Both the position numbers and the translations under genes were made by a program. Positions 30,870 through 41,280 of a DNA stretch of 64,000 bases are shown here, one piece after another. This DNA comes from Phocoena phocoena (taxonomy: Eukaryota; Chordata; Mammalia; Artiodactyla; Phocoenidae), in NCBI RefSeq assembly GCF_963924675.1, contig NC_089220.1, positions 162,043,270 to 162,107,269 on the forward strand, in the 5' to 3' direction. The notes beneath the pieces are model-generated. The model made no database searches, was not told the origin of the DNA, and worked only from the letters and a program-made list of their open reading frames with translations. Every line of letters starts with the position of its first letter. The stretch's first letter is position 1.

Positions 30870-31384
30870 TAAGAAATTAATACAACTGAGCAGAAGATGC
30901 TTATTTAATGCTGATCTTTCCAGATAATAATATAATACATATATCCCGTAAATGTATTTGATATTAATAAAGCAGACATTCACAATCAGGGATGAGAAGA
31001 GAGGCTATCTTGATTAATTGCTAAAGACTTGTGGAAGCGTAGCAAAAATGGAGATAAGAATTGAATAGGATGGCAGAGAGAAGAGTAATTTAACAGGAAA
31101 ATGTTGTTTTCTTAAGTGAGGATGGTGGATTATATGAGGTATGAGGTAGTGAAAAAAATCTGGGCTATCCTATTGCCTTATTTTCTGCTGCCCATTAATA
31201 CTGAGAATTTTATCACTTTTATGTCATTTATTTGGTTAATAATGAAAGAAGGAAACGGTAGCTTATCAAATGGGTACAGCAACTTCCACCCTCCTGGACA
31301 TGACTCCCTTCTAGATGATGTTTGCAAAGAGCTAGTTTAGAGACTAGATTAGATGGTGGAACATAGTGGAACACTCACTGCCTT

Positions 31385-31735
31385 AGGAGTCACATAGTCT
31401 GAGTTCCCATCTCTGCTCACCCCCTGTGTTGTTAAGTGATTGTGTACATTACATCTTTGAGCTTCAAATTTTCCAATCTGTGAAAACCACAGTGATAATA
31501 AAAGCAATGCTTGAGAGGAATCTGAATGAAAGAGAATGTAGCTAAAATGGTAGCTATGAACATGAGCTCTGGAGCCTGGGGTTCAAACCCAGGTGTCCAG
31601 TCAGAGGGAAGTTGCTTAATCCTTCCGTGCTTCTGATTCTTCCTCTGTAAATGGGGTTGGGGAAGTAAGAACATTGTTGGGGTGTTAGGAGGCTCTGAAA
31701 AATAACACACCTCATCTGGTACTCATTTCCAAACT
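31385..31735 (+). mobile_element. Two adjacent MIR-like elements
   Basis: First piece 31385-31510 (gagttcccatctctgctcac, tcttcaaattttccaatctg-like). Second 31545-31735 (gctctggagcctggggttca, ggaagttgcttaatccttcc, tcctctgtaaatggggttgg). Both follow MIR order in the sense direction. Confidence 0.65.
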
Positions 31736-31869
31736 GAGGTAAATATAGAAATCCAACAGAGAGAGCACAAGATATTTTGGAGAAGATGTATTTAAAATAA
31801 TATCTGACCTCAGAACAAACAGCTCCACCCAGAGAACAGCAGACTGCTAGAGAATACAGGACTCATCCT

Positions 31870-32085
31870 TTGGGGAAAACCTTTTTACTGTGAGTGATTA
31901 TGATGTGTGAGTGTTGTTTTATGGGTTGGACTACATGTCCCCCTCTGGTGGAGGATGTTGATTATGGAGGAGACTACGGACGCCTGGGGGCAGGAGGTGT
32001 GTGGGAACCCTCTGTACCTTCCTCTCAGTTGTGCAACGAACCTAAAACTGCTCTAAAAGTCTTAATAAAAACACAAAAGACAAAA
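31870..32085 (+). mobile_element. Old L1 3'-UTR remnant, sense
   Basis: Contains ggaggatgttgattatggag, gtgtgtgggaaccctctgta and the terminal cctaaaactgctctaaaagt with an A-rich end, typical of old L1 3' ends. No coding content. Confidence 0.6.
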
Positions 32086-32470
32086 CCCAGAATGTCCTTT
32101 GTTAGAACTGGCTATTTGAGAAATATTATGAGTTGGAACTTGTGCCGTTCTCTCTTGGCCTCATTAACCTACCATCGTTATTGAAGAGTTTTGGCACTGG
32201 GTATTTTTTTTTTTTCCTGTTTAATATTTCTTCTTTTGGGGTTTTGGTCTTGCTTTGTTTTGAGGTGCAAATTGAGACTGCTCTTTATTATCTGGGGGCA
32301 TATTAACTAGTTTTTAAATTGACCAGTGGGTTGATGGAATTTTGTGATTTGGTATCCACAGATTGGTGATGTTTTCTGTCTTCACCCCCTCCGTGCTGGA
32401 TCAGCACCACGTGTTGGCTTTTCTCTCTCCTACCTGGGGGCTCCCAGTCGGCACCAATCAGCCTCTTCTT

Positions 32471-32606
32471 CTTCTTCTTTTTTTTAATGTATTTTTGTGG
32501 CCGCACCATGCGGCACGTGGGATCTTAGTTCCCCTACCAGGGATCGAACCTGTGCCCCTTGCATTGGAAGGGTGGAGTCTTAACCACTGGACTGCCAGGG
32601 AATTCC
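32471..32606 (-). mobile_element. Short CHR-type SINE
   Basis: tttttaatgtatttttgtggccgc-type A-tail side, then gcacgtgggatcttagttcc and the reversed head ccactggactgccagggaat. The flanking cagcctcttctt (32459-32470) and cagcctctgctt (32607-32618) are a target-site duplication with one mismatch. Confidence 0.88.
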
Positions 32607-32618
32607 CAGCCTCTGCTT

Positions 32619-34555
32619 AATTGTGCTGGCTTTTTGAGGGGAGTGAATTGTCCTGGGTTCTTGCTAAGCCTCGGCCATGTTTAATTCAGCCCGAGAAGGT
32701 AAGGATTTTAGCACACACCTCTGTTCCTTCTTATGTAATCTTGTTACTTGGCCGAAGTACAGGCTTGTTTTAGAAACTACAGTTCAGTGAAAAGAAAAAT
32801 AAGAACTGTTCTCTCAGATGTCACTCTTCAGAAGGCCATTACAAGTCCACAGTCTCTAATCAGCAATTTGGAAAATTAAAATTTGGAAAGCAATAAGCTT
32901 TTGGAAAACAAATTTAGAGGCAAAGTTTCTCCTGACCTGAACCAGCGTTAGGCAGTTCATTTAGTGATGGGTTTGATGATAAAGTGCTGCCCCCAGTCTC
33001 CCTGAGGGTATCAAGTAATATACAGGATACATTTTAGATGAACATCCTCAACTCTGAACTATTCAGATCTCACAACCCAGCCGGACTCAAAGACTTTGGC
33101 GAAGGAATTTGGAGCCTGTGTTAACATTCTGGTATGAATAAGTCCAGATTTTATACACATACACACGCATACAAGATACATAAGTACCCACAGTCACACA
33201 CAGATACATATACACGGTTTTATTTAATACATTAATATTACTTAGATATATTATTAAATCTTTCAAACAAATAGAAAATAGAGAGAGAGGCAAATACCCA
33301 TGTACTCACACCTCAGAATGAACTAATATGAACATTTTGTTTGCTTATAATGTTGATAGGTTTGCTTCTAAAGATGCAGCTTTTGTCCTCTTTGTACCCT
33401 TTTCTATTCTATTTCTTGTCCTTTACAGGAAAAAAAAATTCTAATATGTTGTTTTTAACCTGATTTTTCTAAGTCTATTTTCAAAACTATGGAAATATGC
33501 ATGAGGAGTCTAGCTAGGTGCAGTTCTACTTCATTCTTTTTTCAATAGCAAATGGAAAAGATATTATACCTACAAATAGTCAATCTAGCTTTTAAATATT
33601 CAAATATTTAAAGTTTATCTTCTTGGAAACAAGCTCCTTTGGCACTTTAAATTTAGTGGACTGAATTATTTAAGGGTGACCTTAGTCATCGCCTGGTCAT
33701 CTGTTCAGTGTGACTAAACTCTGAACATGTATTTATATGACATCATCCTATATAAACATTGGAAAGGAGAAAGGCATAGGACTGTATGACCTCTCAGATG
33801 GTTCTCTTGTAGCCATGAAATTCAGATTCAGTGTGGTCCTTTTATGTGTCTTGTACACATCACAATAGAATGCAAATTGCTCTGAGTTCCTTAGGAAATC
33901 AGCACCCCTGGTTAGGTTGGGCTTTCATTTTTCCTAGTGGAAAAGGATTAGGCTTACTGTTTATTTTGTAAGAACAGCAGATTAACAACATTTCAATATT
34001 CTTTCCGTTTCCTGTGCAGTTTTTATTGGAAGAATGTAAGTCAAGTAGTTAATAGAATTTTTTCAATCTGTTTTAACTGGGCCTACTCATTTTATATGTT
34101 CAGTGTTTTACACAAATATTTGATTTACAATTTCTTTCCTAACTGTTCTTCTTAATTTCATATCTAGAGGTAGTACTTTTTCTGAATACTGTCCATTGAT
34201 TTCCAGTTGATCTACTGTCTTTGAGTTTGCTACTAAAACATAATTGTGTCATATTTCAGATTCCATTTTAAAATGACCCTTTTGTGAAATTTTCCTCAAT
34301 GATTGATACCATGTTCGCTCTTGATCAGAGTCAATGGGATAAATCAATAACAATTTCCTGATATTATTTGAAGATTCAGTGAAGGGTGAGATTTATAATG
34401 CAAAGTAAAAGCTGGTCTAGTCTCTGTAATGTTGCTTTGTCCTCAGCCTTCTTAACCTAGGGCTTCAGTCAATCTTGTTTTGCCAGGTAGCTCTGTTCTG
34501 CAGTATCTGCTAAAGACCAGTTATCTCTTTATTTCATGATAGTGCTATAGTACAG
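32619..34555. other. Intron, nothing recognised
   Basis: AT-rich. Includes a 10-bp palindrome (tttaaatatt at 33591-33600, 2-nt loop, aatatttaaa). No exon seen. Confidence 0.45.
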
Positions 34556-34559
34556 CACA

Positions 34560-34750
34560 GTCACCCATGGCTCAGGTCACACATTTTTCATACTAGATAT
34601 GTGATCTTCAACCAATAACTTCAACTCTCTAAGCTTCTGTTTCCTTTGCTTTAAAATGTGGAAGAAAATAACATCATCTTCACAGTGTTAAAATAAGTGG
34701 ACGTGCCTGGCATGCAGTAAGCTCTAAATAAAAGCTTGCTGTTGATGTTA
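34560..34750 (+). mobile_element. MIR element
   Basis: Sense MIR features: tatgtgatcttcaaccaata, tctctaagcttctgtttcct, taaaatgtggaagaaaataa, ggcatgcagtaagctctaaa. Confidence 0.7.
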
Positions 34751-35555
34751 TTTTTAACACTACCATCATTCATCAAAAATTCCTATAGTCGAATTTTTCT
34801 TTACTGCATCTTACTATATTCCTATTGTCTCCATTTCCTCTTAGATACATATTTATTCACTCTCATTATTCTTTTTTAAAGCAAGATATCAAAGAACCAA
34901 AATTTAAATATGCTAGTTGAGTATTTCTCTGGAAAAGTTTCTTTCTGTTTTGCAGATCTAAAAAGTAATCACTTGATTATAGACAATATTTACACGTTGC
35001 TGTGCTTCCTGAAAGAAAAACAAGAAGTGATTCTGTTCACTCAGGGAGTAATATAATATAATTGGATAAGACAAAAATCAGCAAGATCCTAAAAAATAGT
35101 TTTAGGAGGAAAGATATTTACATATAATTTGAAATTTTAACTCTCAAATTACCTTGAGAAACTTTATAAAATGAGGTTTTCACTCTGCCTTTGTCAATGA
35201 TTGAAACAGTTCTTGTGAGCAACCTCTGGCTCACATACCAATTATTACATGACACTGTAGTTCCCAAAGGGAACTGCCTTTGGTGACAAATCAAACGATC
35301 AGCTTGGTTAAAGCAAGTAATACAAAATAGGAACAGTGAAGATGATTTTGGAATAATCAGGTGATATTATTTACAGATATGAGATACATTTTTTTTAAAG
35401 GAAGTAACATTATTCTCTGTTTAAAGTTGGAAAATTTTAATTAATGGTCAAATTATAATCGTTCATTACATGGTCCTGAATTTAATTATGTAGAAGGAAG
35501 CAAGCAGACATGTACATGACCTAATATCATCTTTATTTTACTCTGGGAGTTGTTA
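34751..35555. other. Intron, nothing recognised
   Basis: No clear element or exon. Confidence 0.45.
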
Positions 35556-35757
35556 TTTTTTTTGCGGTACGTGGGCCTCTCACTGTTGTGGCCTCTCCCG
35601 TTGCGGAGCACAGGCTCCGGACGCACAGGGCTCAGCGGCCATGGCTCACGGGCCCAGCCGTTCCGCGGCCTGCGGGACCCTCCTGGACCGGGGCACGAAT
35701 CCGCGTCCCCTGCATCGGCAGGCGGACTCCCAACCACTGCGCCATCAGGGAAGCCCT
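35556..35757 (-). mobile_element. CHR-type SINE
   Basis: T-run, gcggtacgtgggcctctcac, catggctcacgggcccagcc and the reversed head caaccactgcgccatcaggg. Close to the other young copies. Target-site duplication not clear. Confidence 0.9.
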
Positions 35758-35904
35758 ATTTATCTTTTTAATAGATGTCATCAAATTGCTGTCCATTTGG
35801 GCTGTACCAATTCATGCAGTCAGTCCTCTTCTCTTAACAAATATTTAGGCAATAATTCATTTAGGCAAAAAATCCTATACTCCTACCATAGGGGAGGAAA
35901 TAGT

Positions 35905-36420
35905 TTTTCTTGACCCTATTAGGGTACCTGACTGGGTCTCAAAATTAAACTGATAAAGCAGATTAACAGGAGAAAAGCATATAAAATTATTTAATGTTAG
36001 TTTTACTTGACGTAGGGGCCTTCATAAGGAAATGAAGACCTGAAGAAATAGTTAAACCTGAGGGTTTTTGTGAGAGGTTTGATGAAGAGTGAATAGGTGT
36101 AGAAAGGTATGATAGGGCAAAGAGTATGAGCCGAGTGTAATAAACTGGGAAACTTAGCTAGGCCTGTTTGTTCAGCTTCTCTGTGTCCTTTTGTCTTCAG
36201 AGATAAGGATATCTCTGGCATAGGGAGGGTTCCTCTCACATGAGGGTTTGATCTGCTTTAGCGGAAAGGTCAAAAATCCATCCTGCACATACCATTTCTC
36301 AAGTTCCTTTGGCTAGAAATATTCCATATGCTGCATAGGTGCCCTCTTTTGGGACAGCATGTCCTAAACCCCATCATCCTACAATGCCCAAAGTTTTCTA
36401 AATATACTCTACATGTTCAC
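35905..36420. mobile_element. Probable solo-LTR-like remnant, family unassigned
   Basis: A block with the texture of an endogenous-retrovirus LTR (gggtacctgactgggtctca, gataaagcagattaacagga, gagggttcctctcacatgag). I cannot name the family or fix its ends, and orientation is uncertain. No protein-coding sequence. Confidence 0.4.
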
Positions 36421-36767
36421 ATTTCCTTTTTTTACTTGTTATGTTACCAGTTTCTCATGGTAACAGAATCTTAGGCAACAGTTAAAACTGAAGTTTAATA
36501 TTACCTCTTTGCTAAATCTTTTTTTTTCAAACTCTATTTCATATTCTTGACAGAAATAATGAAGTGCTTTTCTTTGATTTTTAGTATCTTGTATTTCTCT
36601 CTTATATAGTACTTATGGTATAGCTTAGTTGTTAATGTATCATATCAAGTAAATTATAAGATCTTTGAGACCAGAGATCCTCCCTGATTACGTGGAGATG
36701 CACTTACTAGCCGTGTCCTGATCTAGTGGTCCTGCTATGCATCCTTAAGGCTCTGGACATAAATTCA

Positions 36768-36861
36768 TCCTTCCTTCCTTCCTTCCTTCCTTCCTTCCTT
36801 CCTTCCTTCCTTCCTTCCTCCCTCCCTCCCTCCCTCCCTCCCTCCCTCTCTTCCTTCCTTT
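36768..36861. repeat. (TTCC)n/(CTCC)n tetranucleotide tract
   Basis: About 13 units of TTCC followed by about 8 units of CTCC, polypyrimidine on the + strand; GGAA repeats on the - strand. Confidence 0.95.
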
Positions 36862-37004
36862 CTCATTTGAATGTTCTGGTCAAACAATTTTCTAAAATTA
36901 GTTTGGAAGTTTGGGACAGATGCAGATGAGCTTCTCTACACCAAAAAGTATGATTGTAATAAATTTACTTTTGTTAAAAAATGGTTAAAGAAGACAATTT
37001 AGGT

Positions 37005-37350
37005 GGTACAAACAAGGTTTATTCAGCACTTCATGAAGCAGACAGTCTCTATTTGGAGACCTGTAAAATGGGTGGAAGGCAGGAAGCTTTATAGGGTAAA
37101 GAATAAAGAATGAGAAAGAGTAAAACAGAAAATATCGAGTTGACTGGGGCCATATAGTCAACCTTGTTTAGGGTGAGAAGGAACAAGGAAACATAGAGCC
37201 CAGAGTTGGCTTGAAGTTGGGGGACTGACTGCTGAATATACTCTGTTTCTGGTCAAGGGGAGCATTAAAGGGGCATGAAAGTTATCTACGTTTTGGTTTG
37301 CTGTCATGGCATCCAGGGAAGGAATGGCTCCATTTTGGGCCTAGAAAGTT
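37005..37350. mobile_element. Probable LTR-like remnant, unassigned
   Basis: Contains acaaggtttattcagcactt, aggaagctttatagggtaaa and atggctccattttgggcc, a pattern seen in LTRs. It ends about 50 bp before the MAM-end exon. No family named. Confidence 0.35.
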
Positions 37351-37403
37351 ATTTCAAGACTTTTATAGTATATTTTTAATAATTTATCTTTCTGTAATTA
37401 TAG

Positions 37404-37556
<153 letters not shown>

Positions 37557-37580
37557 TGAACATTAAAATAATTAGTTTTT

Positions 37581-37795
37581 GGGCTTCCCTGGTGGCGCAG
37601 TGGTTGAGAGTCCTCCTGCCGATGCAGGGGACATGGGTTCATGCCCCGGTCCGGGAAGATCCCACATGCTATGGAGCGGCTAGGCCCGTGAGCCATGGCC
37701 GCTGAGCCTGCACGTCTGGAGCCTGTGCTCCGCAATGGGAGAGGCCACAACAGTGAGAGGCCCGTGTACCGCAAAAACAAAAAGCAAACAAAATT
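37581..37795 (+). mobile_element. CHR-type SINE, sense, 56 bp after an exon
   Basis: Starts gggcttccctggtggcgcag (A-box-like tggcgcagtgg), has a B-box-like ggttcatgccc, ends in an A-rich tail. A perfect 13-nt target-site duplication, aataattagtttt, is at 37567-37579 and 37796-37808. The only short-form CHR SINE in the window on the gene's own strand. Confidence 0.95.
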
Positions 37796-37808
37796 AATAA
37801 TTAGTTTT

Positions 37809-39622
37809 CCTTGATATCAAAATATAAAATATATTAGAATCCTTCAATAATATAGTTTAGTAATGCCTAATACCAAGATGTGGATTAAATCACATGTCCC
37901 TGAAAACTAAAACATATTTTTTTACCTTTTTAAAATATATTTTTACCTTTTTAAAAAAACATGTTATATCACAGTCTAGGCCTTAGGCTCCCTTCTAATA
38001 ACATTCTACATTTGTGGCTAAAATTGTCACATACAGATTTTTTTTTAATTATAAAAGTCATGAATTTAAAATATTTTGCATGTTTTAAAACACTGCTATA
38101 AAAATTCAATTGTGTTTTAATTTTGTTTGACACTTCAAGTGAATATGTAATTAAATTCATGTTTCACAATCACTCAGGCGTTCAAAAAGATTATCATGGT
38201 TGAAAAACTGACTTAAGGCCAATGAAAAATTTCAAACTTGACCCTAAAATTCTGTGTTTAAATTCAAAACATAATATTTTCAAGAAACAGATGGAGTTCG
38301 GCTAATTCTTTGACTACATATTTTGTAGAGAATTTCAGTTAAGAGACAGGTATATTGTCATAAAAATGGATTCCAAATAGTAGAATAGGCATTTTTGAAA
38401 ATCTAACCGTAGTTTAGGTTCTGAGAGTGTGTTGAAATGGTATACATTGTGCCTGCAGTTACTTTGTTATTTTAACACTAACTGATGTTTCTTTCTGACC
38501 ACCCCTACAGTCAGGTCTCAGTTAACAAATAGAAATACATATTAAAAATGTTGCCTGAAAACTGAAACACTTCATTTTTCTTACTCTCCATACATGAAAA
38601 ATAACTGCATGTGGACATCAGGCATGTCATACATTCTGAAGTTACGTTTCCTTAAACAACATATTTAGTGAGAGGGAAAACTGCATTCTTAACAGGAGCT
38701 AAATGCACTCACTAATCAAGGATGATATAGGAGAATCAGTTCTGGATTGAGATCCGGGTTAAAGAATTTTTTAAAGTCCTTTATTAAAGACATCTTTCAT
38801 TGGTAAGGCTGTATATTCTATGTCCTAACTCTGTATTGTGTTAACATGCATTTACATTACTCAGAATATGTGTCCTGAATTTATAATAAACCTTTCTAAG
38901 CTCTGTGTGTGTGAGTTGTTTTGATGGACATTAAAGAATGTAAAGCAGCAGATTTAATGATTAATGAGTTTTGGAGGGTTGACCAGAATGACTTATTTCT
39001 GTTAATTAATTAAACATTTTTATTCTTCTAATCATATACTGCATCACCAGAATTGGTATAGTAGGAAGGCATTAGAGTTGACATTGAGGAGAATGTATTT
39101 GGAAGCAGAAGTGCGGTTAAATGTTTTAAATTATCACTAAAATTAACCTTAGCAGAAGGCTCTGAGAATACTCGATCTCACATACAGAGAATTCTTTTCA
39201 TAAATTAACTCAAAACTCATTTATGTGTGCTTCAATCTGAACACCAGCTCAGTTGGTTAGAGCATAATTCTCATTAGGCCAAACTTGCATGAATTATTCC
39301 TGAAAGACCAATGATTTTACACAAAGGAAAAGAAACGTTCTCACCGTTTTTGTAAATTTATCCAGTAGGCAATTATAGGATCTCCTTCACTGAATTTAGT
39401 ATTATTACCAGCCAGGAGTTTAGGGAGGGGAGTGGAAGGGGACTTATCATGTCCCACTGATAGGGACTTATGTTATATTAATGGCCAGAGGTTTATTGAG
39501 ATCCTCCTGTGCTTGCCATTTTTAGCATATTTAAAAACTAGTGTTCGTGAAACAATTATGCATCCCATTTATGTTGGAGGAAAAAAAGATGTTTTATTCT
39601 CTCGATCTCTTTAATTTTGAAG
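37809..39622. other. Intron, nothing recognised
   Basis: AT-rich intron between the MAM-end and LDLa exons; no recognised repeat or additional exon. Confidence 0.45.
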
Positions 39623-39721
39623 CTGGATTTGGGCCACATGACGATGCAGGCTGTATTTCATCCAGCAAGCTCTCTGATTTTACATCTGACTGCCCAGATG
39701 GAGCAGATGAAGCCAGTTGTG
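39623..39721 (+). CDS. MALRD1: MALRD1 exon: degenerate LDLa domain
   Basis: Phase 1-1 exon of 99 nt following the MAM end. It encodes AGFGPHDDAGCISSSKLSDF and then TSDCPDGADEASCG. The C-terminal half is a recognisable LDLa calcium box (SDCPDGADE-x-x-C), but only three cysteines are present where the family has six: the first two have no counterpart and the fourth position (KLSDF, normally L-C-D) is Ser. The acceptor is cgatctctttaattttgaag with a long pyrimidine tract and the donor is a consensus GTGAGT. The open frame and intact splice sites argue for a real but degenerate module rather than a dead exon. Confidence 0.87.
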
Positions 39722-39845
39722 GTGAGTGAAAGTCCTGACTGACTGGACTAAGATTTGTGTGTGCATAATTACTCTCTGAACGTAAAGTGCCTGCTACTTA
39801 AGTGAGTGTTGTTTAATTAAGAATGTTTTTTATTTGTTATTAAAA

Positions 39846-40526
39846 TTTAAAAATATTTTTATTGAGGTATAATTGATGTATAACATTATATTGGTTTCAG
39901 ACGTACAACATAATGATCTGATATTTGTATATAATGCAAAATAACCATGAAAATAAGTCTACTTAGCACCCATCACCATACGTAGTTACAAATTGTTTTC
40001 TTATGATAAGAACTTTTAAAATTTACTCTCTTAACTTTCAAATATGCAATACAATATTATTAATTATAGTTGCCATGCTATAAATTATATCCTCATGACT
40101 TAACTTGCTTATTTTATAACTAGAATACACCTTTGTACCTTTTGACCCCCTTCACCCATTTTGCCCCCTATGCCCTAATTCCCTGCCTCTGGCAATCACC
40201 AATCTGTCCTCTGAACTAGGACCTTGGTTTTATTTGTATTTATTTATTTATTTTGTTAGTTTGTTTTTTAGATTCCACCTGTAAGTGAAATCATACGGTG
40301 TTTGTCTTCCTCCGTCAGACTTATTTCACTTAGCATAATACCCTCAAGGTCCATCTGTGCTGTCACAAATTGAAAGATTCTCTTCTGTTTTACGGCTGAA
40401 TATTATTCCATTGTGTATATGTACCACTTTTTCTTGGTTATTGTAAATAATGCTGCAGTGAACATGGGGGTGCATATATCCTTTCGAGTTAGTGTTTTTG
40501 TTTTCTTCAGATAAATTCCCATCTTT
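39846..40526 (-). mobile_element. 3' part of older L1, antisense
   Basis: Reversed L1 3' end (tttattgaggtataattgat, ttacaaattgttttcttatg-type, ctgcctctggcaatcaccaa) and the end of ORF2 (tatttcacttagcataatac, attgtaaataatgctgcagt). It continues beyond the LTR as the L1 from 41281 and starts only 125 bp after the LDLa exon. Confidence 0.8.
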
Positions 40527-41277
40527 TGTGTTCCAAGGACTCAATTCTGGTGTAGGGAGGGGTGTTCCCCACACCAGATAGTGCTCGGGACATCAGTTGG
40601 GTGTCCTACAATTTAACTCAGTTCTGACACTATCTACCTAGAGATGCCATCAAGTTCTACAGGTAAAGGTTCAGTCCTACAAGGCTGCCTCCCCTCTTCT
40701 TCCACTTACTTTGGATGATGGCCTAAAGCCCAGGTTGTTACTGTTCTTCTGATTGACTGGCTATAAGTCAGAGGTTCCCAAGACTCCTTCCTTGGGTTTG
40801 ATTAATTTGCTAGGGCAGCTCACAGAACTCAGAGAAACATTTTACTTACTAGATCACCCATTTACTGTAAAAGAATATGGCTCAGAAACAGTTAGCTGGA
40901 AGAGAAACGTAGGGCAAAGTATGGGGAAAGGATGAGGAGCTTCCATGTCCTCTGCAGGTGCCACTCTCCCAGCACCACGTTCACCAACCCAGAAACTCTC
41001 CAGGCTCTGTCCTTTGGGTTTTCATGGAGGCTTCATTTCACAGGTATGATTGATTAAATCATTGGCCATTGATTCAACCTCCAGCCCATCTCCTCTTCCC
41101 AGAAGTCAGGGGTAGGACTGAAAGTTCCAACCCTCTAATCATATAGTTGGCTCCAGGCAACCAGCCTCCATCTTTAGATACTGTCCAAAGTCACCCCATT
41201 AGCATAACAAAAGACAACTTTGTCACGCGTAACACCTCGGAAATTTCAAGGGTTTTAGGAAGTCTGGGCCAGAAACG
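40527..41277. mobile_element. LTR-like insertion splitting the older L1
   Basis: About 750 bp without L1 similarity between two L1 parts, containing tcctacaaggctgcctcccc, cctaaagcccaggttgttac, gattgattaaatcattggcc, ggtaggactgaaagttccaa and ggaaatttcaagggttttag, an arrangement I associate with mammalian ERVL/ERV3-type LTRs. Family name uncertain. No internal viral genes are present, so at most a solo LTR. Confidence 0.6.
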
Positions 41278-41280
41278 GAT

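Noticed and set aside
36726..36929. 67-codon Leu/Pro/Ser-repeat protein
   Set aside because: Translation of the TTCC/CTCC microsatellite.
37581..37655. tRNA gene, suggested by A-box and B-box-like sequences
   Set aside because: This is the tRNA-derived head of a CHR SINE; it is followed by the SINE body and flanked by a target-site duplication.
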